From Amylostereum areolatum (Eukaryota > Basidiomycota > Agaricomycetes > Russulales > Stereaceae), in assembly GCA_012932865.1 (NCBI GenBank), contig SAXG01000110.1, forward strand, positions 36,644 to 100,643: DNA of 64,000 nucleotides. The letters run 5' to 3'. Below the pieces are notes generated by a model. That model made no database searches and was not told the DNA's origin. It saw nothing but the letters and a program-made list of their open reading frames with translations. Every line of letters starts with the position of its first letter. Positions within the stretch are counted from its first letter, which is position 1. This document shows, one piece after another, positions 56,933 through 64,000 of the stretch. Made by a program: the position numbers and the translations under genes.

Positions 56933-58243
56933 ATGCGAAATGAAGTACCTTGGACAAGTTGTAACAACGCCTATAGACGGAACAAGAACGGAACCCCAGG
57001 ACGATCAGTAGTTGAGTGGCAGCCCACTTCGTTCAGTCCCGTCCAAGATCACTGGTCGTGGCATCATAACCAGCAATTCCTCACCCCCGCCGACTTCCTT
57101 GTCGCAAAACAAGTTGAGGACGAAGTTGAAGAAGCAGAAGAACACCGACGAGAAACCCTACGCCGCCTTGATCAAGAACTCGCCCAATCCCTCACCGTCC
57201 CCCTCCCCTTCGACAAGATGTCCGACACCGAATCCAAACCTGCCGTCTCCAAGCGGGAGATCGGCCCCAAGCCAAAGCCATTCAAAGGCGATAGACGCGA
57301 CACCCTCCGGTTCTCCCTCGAGCTCCGCATGTTCCTGCGCATTAACAAGGATGTTTATGCCACAGATGACGCCAAGATGATGCTCCTCCTCAGCCTGATG
57401 GAGGACGACACGGCGAAAGCCTGGGCCATGCATTGCCGCATGGAACGCTTCGCCGACGAAGACGAGAAGGAAGACACCGACACCCTCGACCCCACGCCCC
57501 CAACACTCCACTATAGCTCCTACAAAGAGCTCTTCGAGAGGTTTGGCAAAGACTTCGTGCCCGTCGATCCGAAGATAGAGGCTCAGCATAAGATCAACGA
57601 GCTCGCAATGACCACCCGAGACGTCACTGACTTTATCACCGAGTTTGAGATGCTGGCAACCATGTCAGCGTACGACGACGAGGCGCTAATCCACTTTTTC
57701 AAGAAGGGACTTCAGCGCGACCTCGGCAAGCAGGTGGCCCGGTCGTACCCGTTCCCCACCAAGCTCGCGGAGTGGAAGGAGCGCGCCCACCGCATCAACC
57801 ACCAGTGGCTCGAAGAGAACCCGGAGAGGAAGAGCAGTCAGTCCAAGGGGGCTGTCGCGCTCACCTCGAACGGTTCGACCAACGACTCCTCGTCGCGACG
57901 AGTCGGCGCCTTCACCAACACCTCGACCCGCCCTGCAAAGTTGACGGACGACGAGCGCGCAAAGATGATGCGCGAAGGCAAGTGCTTCATGTGTCGACAA
58001 GCCGGTCACATCTCTCGCGACTGCCCCAACCGCGACTCGGGCGCGCGACGGGTGGGCGCAGTAGAGACTGGGTCCAAGCCCCCCCCCCTGCCGATGAACA
58101 CGGCTCCGTCCACTGCGAAAGCAGCTCCCGACCCATCCAAAACCATCGCGGCGATCACTCGCCAGCTGAAGGATCTGGACGCGGAAGGCAAGGAGCAGGC
58201 AGTAGCGCTGTTGAAGGACATCCTGGAATCGCAGGATTTTTGA
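56933..58243 (+). CDS. gag: Gag of retrotransposon 2
   Basis: 436 residues from the ATG at 56933; an internal ATG at 57218 (MSDTESKPAVSKREIG) is an alternative start. A retrotransposon gag capsid region follows (KPFKGDRRDTLRFSLELRMF; later ELFERFGKDFVPVD, and FITEFEMLATMSAYDDEALI). One CCHC knuckle, CFMCRQAGHISRDC, is at 351-364. The reading frame is intact. It ends GAT TTT TGA, matching the gag end of element 1. Confidence 0.92.
   Translation: MRNEVPWTSCNNAYRRNKNGTPGRSVVEWQPTSFSPVQDHWSWHHNQQFLTPADFLVAKQVEDEVEEAEEHRRETLRRLDQELAQSLTVPLPFDKMSDTESKPAVSKREIGPKPKPFKGDRRDTLRFSLELRMFLRINKDVYATDDAKMMLLLSLMEDDTAKAWAMHCRMERFADEDEKEDTDTLDPTPPTLHYSSYKELFERFGKDFVPVDPKIEAQHKINELAMTTRDVTDFITEFEMLATMSAYDDEALIHFFKKGLQRDLGKQVARSYPFPTKLAEWKERAHRINHQWLEENPERKSSQSKGAVALTSNGSTNDSSSRRVGAFTNTSTRPAKLTDDERAKMMREGKCFMCRQAGHISRDCPNRDSGARRVGAVETGSKPPPLPMNTAPSTAKAAPDPSKTIAAITRQLKDLDAEGKEQAVALLKDILESQDF
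58235..58243 (+). promoter_or_regulatory. Candidate -1 ribosomal frameshift site at gag stop
   Basis: GAT TTT TGA in the gag frame; a -1 slip on TTT gives TTG as the next codon (58240) and enters the pol frame, which continues FLKRPPVASSG. Same arrangement as at 2033-2041. Confidence 0.6.
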
Positions 58244-61200
58244 AACGCCCCCCAGTCGCGTCGTCTGGCGGAGGCAAAGGACTTGTATCATCGGCATCTT
58301 ACAATCGCTTTTCTGTATTATCATCTATGACCTCATGTGAGCAATCATATCCATCGTGTGTGCACCTCTCTACTGTCATGAAGAACAGGCAAACACCCTC
58401 GATAACGCTCAGAGTCAAGATGATCGGACGAGCGACAGGCCGACAAATCGACGCAGATGCACTGCTTGACAGCGGTGCAGAAGGAATCATCATCAATCGA
58501 AGCTTTGCTGAACGCAAGAAGCTGACCACGAGAAAACTAGAAAACCCGTTCCCCGTGCGTAACGTGGATGGCACCGAGAACATCATGGGCTGGGTACGTG
58601 ACACGACGACCCAGCGAATCCGGATATACTCGCAAGACTCAAAGGCATACCATGAGGAAGAAGCTGAGTTCTTCATTACCGACATCGGTGATCACGATAT
58701 GATCCTTGGAACAGACTGGCTCGATGAGCATAACCCCACCATAGACTGGCAGCAAGATCGCGTTGACATGCTCCGCTGCCCTCCCTCCTGCATCCTCTCC
58801 AAACCGACCGTGACAAACCTTGCAACAAAGCCGCGAACACCATCGTCGACCCGATCACAGCGAAAGGTTCGAGCTGATGCGGCCCCTAAGGTACCTCTAG
58901 TCCCAGACGACCCCTTCCCAGAACCAGTGTATGTCTCCTGGGCCCCTATCCCTACGTATGTCATCCCCGCGCGCAGGGTCAAAGGTGTTCGTATCCGCAC
59001 ATTCCATCTCTCACCTCTACCTGCCCGCCTTTTCACTGAAGACGACGACGAACGACCCAGGGTCTTCCGAGACTGGGAGATCAATGGCCTGCGTCGCGCT
59101 GGGACTCTTCCTGAAGTTGACGGCCCTAACCCGGAGGCAGTGCCAATCCGCGCGGGCTTCACCAAGGCGCAAGAGCTTGCAGAGCACTCAAGGAAAATGC
59201 ACGCCCGCAAACCTTTGAAGACTTGGTTCCCCCTCCATACCGCGACTTTGCACCCGTATTCGACAAGAAAACCTCTGAACGACTACCCGACCGACGACCA
59301 TGGGATCATGCCATCGACATGAAGGACAGCTTCGAACCCAAGCCCTGCAAGATCTATCCGCTCTCCCCCTCCGAGCAGATCGAGCTCGATACCTTCCTCG
59401 ACGACCACCTGAAGAAGGGCTACATTCGCCCATCGAAGTCACCGCAGGCAAGTCCATTCTTTTTCGTCAAAAAAAAAGGATGGGAAGCTGCGGCCTGTAC
59501 AGGACTATCGAGAGCTGAACAAGGGTACCATCAAGAACGAGTATCCCTTGCCGCTAATCTCAGAAATTGTCGACCGCCTCAAAGGTGCAAAGATCTTCTC
59601 CAAGATGGACGTCCGCTGGGGGTACAACAATGTTCGCATCAAGGAAGGCGACGAGTGGAAGGCTGCGTTCAAGACGAATCGTGGCCTCTTTAAACCTACG
59701 GTGATGTTCTTTGGCCTTATGAACTCCCCCGCGATGTTCCAGGCAATGATGAACGAACTTTTCAAGGACCTTATCGACTCGGGCAAAGTCATCATCTACA
59801 TGGACGACATCCTCGTATTCACTCGAACTATGGAAGAACATCGCGCCATAGTGCGACAGGTTCTCCAACGCCTACAAGACAATGACCTGTTCCTTAAGCC
59901 AGAGAAATGCGTCTTCGAGCAGGACTCCGTTGAATACCTAGGACTCATTATCTCACACGACAAGATCGCCATGGACCCCGTCAAGGTAGCTGGTATCCAG
60001 GACTGGCCGACACCCCGGACGGTCAAGGATGTACAATCCTTCCTCGGATTTGGTAACTTCTACCGACGCTTCATCAAGGATTTCTCCAAGATCGCACGAC
60101 CTCTGTTCGACCTAACAAAGAAGGACTGCACATGGAACTGGTCGGCGGAATGCCAGACGGCATTTAACGCACTTAAAGCTGCGTTCACCTCCTCCCCTGT
60201 CTTAGTTATGCCTGATCCAAGGAAACCCTACCTCGTCGAAGTTGACGCCTCGGACTTTGCTACTGGAGGTATACTCTCGCAGAAAGGTGACGACGGTCAC
60301 TGGCATCCAGTGGCGTATCTGTCCAAGGCCCTATCGGAACCGGAACGCAACTACGACATCTACGACAAGGAGCTACTCGCGATCATCCGTGCGCTCGAAG
60401 CCTGGCGCCACTACCTCGAAGGCGCCCCCGACACCGTCGAAATCTGGACAGACCACAAGAACCTGGAACACTTCAAGACGGCACAGAAGCTGAGCCGCCG
60501 ACAGGCACATTGGGCTCTATTCCTCACTCGATTTGACTTCGCGCTCATTCACAAACCAGGAGTATCCCATCGCCCAGACCCAATGTCCCGACGACCTGAT
60601 CACAAGCAGGGCGTTGAGAACGACAACAAGGAGCGTATCTTGCTCGACCCCAAGTACTTCCAGATACGTGAAACAAGGCCAGGAGCAGTAACCTCCCTCG
60701 GCGATGTCGAACTCCGACGACGTATCCGCGACTGCAAGACCAAGGACATCGAGGTCGCTCAAGCTCTGGATGCCATCTTACGGAATGGACCACGTACACT
60801 CGTCAAGAACCTTCAAGAGTGGAACTACGAAGAAGGCCTGGTCCTGTTTAGAGGAAAGGTATATGTCCCTGCAGACGACGAGTTGCAACGCGACATTGTC
60901 AAAATGTACCATGAATCGCCCCTGGCTGGACACCCTGGTCGCTTCAAGACTTACGAACTTGTGAGTCGTGAATATTGGTGGCCTGGCATGTCTGTCTTTG
61001 TCCGCGACTTCGTAGCAGGATGCGCAACCTGCCAGTCGACAAAGACACAGAGCAGCCGACCCCACGTCGACATGATCCCGAACGAAGTACCCAACCGACC
61101 ATTTGGCGTCATCTCTACCGACTTCATTGTCGAGCTCCCTGACTGCGAAGGCTATAATGCCGTCAATGTCGTGGTTGATCACCTCACCAAGATGGTGGTT

Positions 61201-62334
61201 ACCACCCCATGTACAACGAAGATCACCAGCGATGGCACGGCCGACATTCTCTTCGATAAGGTATACCGACATTACGGCTTGGCGGACAAGATCATCTCGG
61301 ATCGTGGACCCCAATTTGCTGGGCAGGTAATGCGTACACTCAACGAGAAGCTCGGGATCAAGTCTGCCCTTAGCACAGCGTATCACCCACAGACAGATGG
61401 CCAGACCGAACGTGAAAACCAGAACCTTGAGCAGTTCCTGCGAGTATTCTGCAACTACCGTCAAGATGACTGGGTGAAGTGGCTGCCCTTCTTCGAGTTT
61501 TCTCACAACTCCCGCACCCATGCAGCTACTGGAAAGGCCCCCTTTGAAGTCCTCTACGGCTTCCTCCCCAAGATGTACCCATCCGTAAATCCGTCCTCAA
61601 AGGTCCCCGCAGTTGAAGAACGCCTCCGTCAACTGGAAGAAGTCCGACAGGAGATTAAGGCCAGCCTTGCCCTCGCATCCGACTTAATGAAGCACTACAA
61701 CGGTGACACGATCAGCAAATCGACACTGTTCGCCGTCGGAGACAAGGTCTGGCTCGAAGGCAAAAACCTGAAGACGACGAGGCCGAAAGCTAAGCTTGCT
61801 GCCAAACGATTTGGACCCTTCGAGATCGTTGACGTCATTAGCCCAGTGAACTACCGCCTGAAGCTGCCAAAGACGTGGAGAATCCACCCAGTCTTCCATG
61901 CTTCGCTGCTCACCGCGTACAAAGAGACAACGGCACATGGTCCAAACTATGAACAACCGCCGCCTGACCTCGTTGATGACGAGGAAGAATATGACATTGA
62001 AGACATCATCGACTCCAAGCCGACCCGCAACAAGAAAGGCATACAATACCTCGTCAAGTGGGCAGGCTATCCTGACTCCGAGAATACCTGGCTCCCTCGC
62101 TCCTCGCTCTCAAAGGTCACCGACATGATCGACGCCTTCCACAAACGCCATCCAAATGCGCCCCGCCCTGTGCGTTCCCTCGGCATCTCCTTTGACGATT
62201 TCCTCGGATCTACCCTTGCAGATGACATTGCGCTCCAGGCGAAAGCGCGTCTTAAAGGGGGGGTAATGTCACGGATCGCTCCATTTCTCTCTTCGTTTGC
62301 AGACCTCGTACACGCGACACGTCACGGCATATGA
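58240..62334 (+). pseudogene. pol: Pol of retrotransposon 2 (protease-RT-RNase H-integrase-chromodomain), two frameshifts
   Basis: Domains in order: protease DSGAE (about 58468); RT with SPFFFVKKK and YMDDILVF (about 59797); RNase H DASDFATGG (about 60244); integrase zinc finger H-H-C-C (about 60911-61040) and DDE residues near 61120 (DFIVELP), 61299 (DRGPQF) and 61405 (TERENQ). A chromodomain (YDIEDIIDSK to LVKWAGYPDSENTW) spans about 61990-62160. The frame drops by one base near 59208-59212 (CAAACC) and is restored by an extra A in a run of nine A at 59469-59477. Between these the protein continues in another frame, so RT synthesis is broken. The final frame passes through the polypurine tract and ends 68 bp inside the 3' LTR. 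Confidence 0.92.
62254..62263 (+). other. Polypurine tract
   Basis: AAAGGGGGGG three bases before the 3' LTR; the expected primer for plus-strand DNA synthesis. Confidence 0.8.
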
Positions 62335-62686
62335 CTTTCCCTTGCATCACATGCTTCAACGACGTCATTGCCCGGACTTCCGAGCGGGGTTCCGCATCCT
62401 TATCTATGACATCATTGCTCCGGACCTTCGTCCTCCGCCCCATGACTCCTTCCTTATTGTTCCCCCCGCTCGCACCACTATCACATCACATCGCACCATC
62501 GTACCCACTCGTATATAAGGACAGTATTTCTCTTCCCTTTTCCCTAGACTGTCCATCTCGTCATACGGCACTGTAGCGCACGTTGCACTACCCTAGACCC
62601 CGGCACTCTCGAATCTATCTTCTTCTCGCTCCTCTCATCGTCACGACTTAGGCGGTTCATCGGTCTCATAAACTGTGTTTCTGACA
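62267..62686 (+). repeat. 3' LTR of retrotransposon 2
   Basis: 420 bp, TGTCACGGATCG...CTGACA, followed by the GCACG duplication. Confidence 0.96.
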
Positions 62687-62691
62687 GCACG
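62687..62691. repeat. Target site duplication GCACG, right copy
   Basis: Direct repeat of 55071-55075. Confidence 0.92.
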
Positions 62692-63955
62692 TACCGTGTC
62701 TTGGATCTACACCCGTTGCACTCGATGCGGCCGGATGGAGGCTACATTGCGGGCCGTCGTTCCACTCAATGCGGCCGGACAAGCCCTGAAGTACCACACA
62801 TCCGTTGCTCTCAGTCCGGCCGAAGGGAGAGTCGACCCGTGCGGTCCCTTTGCTCTCGATACGGCCGCACAAAAGGTGACAGAGTCAGCTCACGTTCCCC
62901 TCAATGCGGCCACATAATGGTCTGATCACACGCTGTCGTTGCCTTCGATGCGGCCACACTAGGGCCAACAGACCTACATCCGTTCTCTTTGATGCGGCCG
63001 CACGGCAGACATCTGAGCCCACTGCAGCTGCTCTGGATGCGGCTGCCGCATGTCTGTTTGTGTTGAGGCGGCCACACAAATGATTTTGCGACCGACTTCC
63101 ATTCCACTCAATGCGGCCGCACGGCCGGTTGCTGGGTCACCTCCCGCTCCGCTCGATGCGGCCGCACATGGATCTTGGGATCCACTCCCTTTCCACTCAA
63201 TGCGGCCGCACGACGAACTTCTTGAGCGGCACCCGTTCCACTCGATGCAGCCGCATTACGCGTCGCGGCGTCCGCTCTGGTTCCACTTGGTGCGGCCGCA
63301 CAAGGAACCAACTGCCGCACGTCCGTTTCTCTAGATGCGGCCGCACGTCGATCTGTGGGTCGGCGTCCGTTCCACTCGACGCGGCCGCACCTACGTTTGT
63401 GGGGCAGCCCCCGTTTCGCTCGATGTGGCCGCACGCGGGATCGACTGCCGCACCTCCGTTGCTCGTGATGCGGCCGCAGGAGGGACCAACCGCCGTCTCT
63501 CCGTTGCTCTCGATGCGGCCGCAAAGGGATCTGTGCGGCGGCATCCGTTCCTCTCGATGCGGCCGCACACCGATCTGTCCGTCTGCGTCCGTTCCACTCG
63601 ACGCGGCCGCACGTTGATCTGTGGATCTGCGTTCGTTTCGCTCGATGCGGCCGCACGCGGGATCGACTGCCGCACCTCCGTTGCTCGTGATGCGGCCGCA
63701 CGCGGGATCGACTGCCGCACCTCCGTTGCTCGTGATGCGGCCGCAGGAGGGACCAACCGCCGCATCTCCGTTGCTCTCGATGCGGCCGCACAGGGATCTG
63801 CACGGTGGCATCCGTTCCTCTCGATGCGGCCGCACCCACCTTTGTGAGGCAGCCCCCGTTTCTCTCGATGTCGCCGCACACAGGACCATCTGCGGTATCA
63901 CTGTTCCTCTCGATGTGGCCGGACACCGACTTGACTAGCACCCCTTCGTCGCTCT
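62692..63955. repeat. ~45-bp minisatellite with GATGCGGCCGCAC core
   Basis: About 27 units spaced 43-47 bp, each with a variant of CTCGATGCGGCCGCAC; many contain the full GCGGCCGC (NotI) site. Between cores the sequence varies, with recurring segments such as GATCTGTGGNTCTGCGTCC and GGGATCGACTGCCGCACCTC. Adjacent units near 63645-63740 are almost identical, showing recent local duplication. The period is a multiple of three on average, so several frames are open by chance; I do not regard them as genes. The array reaches close to the window end. Confidence 0.9.
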
Positions 63956-64000
63956 CGAGTAGGGGAACGGGAGTGGACGAGGGAACACTTGGTGGAAGGA

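Larger units (their letters stand above)
55076..62686 (+). mobile_element. Chromodomain Ty3/gypsy retrotransposon 2, full length, decayed
   Basis: A 7611-bp element with 420-bp LTRs at both ends, a 5-bp target duplication (GCACG), an upstream ORF with an internal stop, gag, and a protease-RT-RNase H-integrase-chromodomain pol with two frameshifts. LTR identity by hand alignment is 407/420; all 13 differences are transitions. The chromodomain places it among chromoviruses. As it stands it should be non-autonomous. Confidence 0.96.

Noticed and set aside
60778..61521. Minus-strand frame opposite integrase of element 2
   Set aside because: Antisense shadow of a well-supported pol region.
55076..62686. 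Repeat-induced point mutation as cause of LTR differences
   Set aside because: Only 13 changes, several reciprocal between copies and centred on CpG; simple deamination of methylated cytosine explains them without invoking RIP.
63108..63941. Open 277-codon minus-strand frame and several overlapping plus-strand frames
   Set aside because: They are by-products of a ~45-bp repeat lacking stops; composition is purely repeat-derived and several frames are open at once.

Overview
The window reads as nuclear DNA of a filamentous basidiomycete, most likely an Agaricomycete. The reasons are dense 45-60 nt introns, a KDZ transposase with its CxC2 cysteine cluster next to a TET/JBP dioxygenase, chromodomain Ty3/gypsy elements, and typical fungal housekeeping genes (thioredoxin reductase, GH20 hexosaminidase, Msp1). 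No ribosomal RNA, CRISPR array or bacterial operon is visible. All exon models were spliced by eye from GT-AG signals, reading phase and family motifs.

Layout. (1) 1-4926, minus: the 5' part of an apparently intact Ty3/gypsy retrotransposon (LTR, upstream ORF, gag, pol), running off the left edge. (2) 4927-about 17420: a large KDZ DNA transposon cut on its left side by that retroelement. It carries at least six genes: a truncated basic protein (+), a ~1005-aa unknown (-), the KDZ transposase (-), a TET/JBP 2-oxoglutarate dioxygenase (-), a 281-aa unknown (-) and a 267-aa unknown (+). (3) 17863-18881: a secreted or membrane protein. (4) 21888-23429: thioredoxin reductase. (5) 24514-27292, minus: GH20 beta-N-acetylhexosaminidase with a MITE in its first intron. 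(6) 31277-50906: Msp1 plus scattered small single-pass membrane protein genes that share a phase-1 intron layout, separated by long gene-poor stretches. (7) 55076-62686: a full-length chromodomain Ty3/gypsy element with 420-bp LTRs and a 5-bp target duplication, decayed. (8) 62692-63955: a ~45-bp minisatellite rich in GCGGCCGC, into which element 7 appears to have inserted.

How parts relate. The KDZ block is a self-contained mobile unit that would move DNA (transposase) and may edit or protect 5-methylcytosine (TET/JBP). The second retroelement shows the other side of this: its two LTRs differ only by transitions, mostly at CpG, as expected if cytosine methylation acts on transposons here. 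Both retroelements end gag with the same T5-GA sequence, a likely -1 frameshift site into pol.

Most novel-looking material: the four unknown cargo genes of the KDZ-TET element and its dispersed CTCGGYAG-like motif, the small membrane-protein family, and the ORF that precedes gag in both retroelements.
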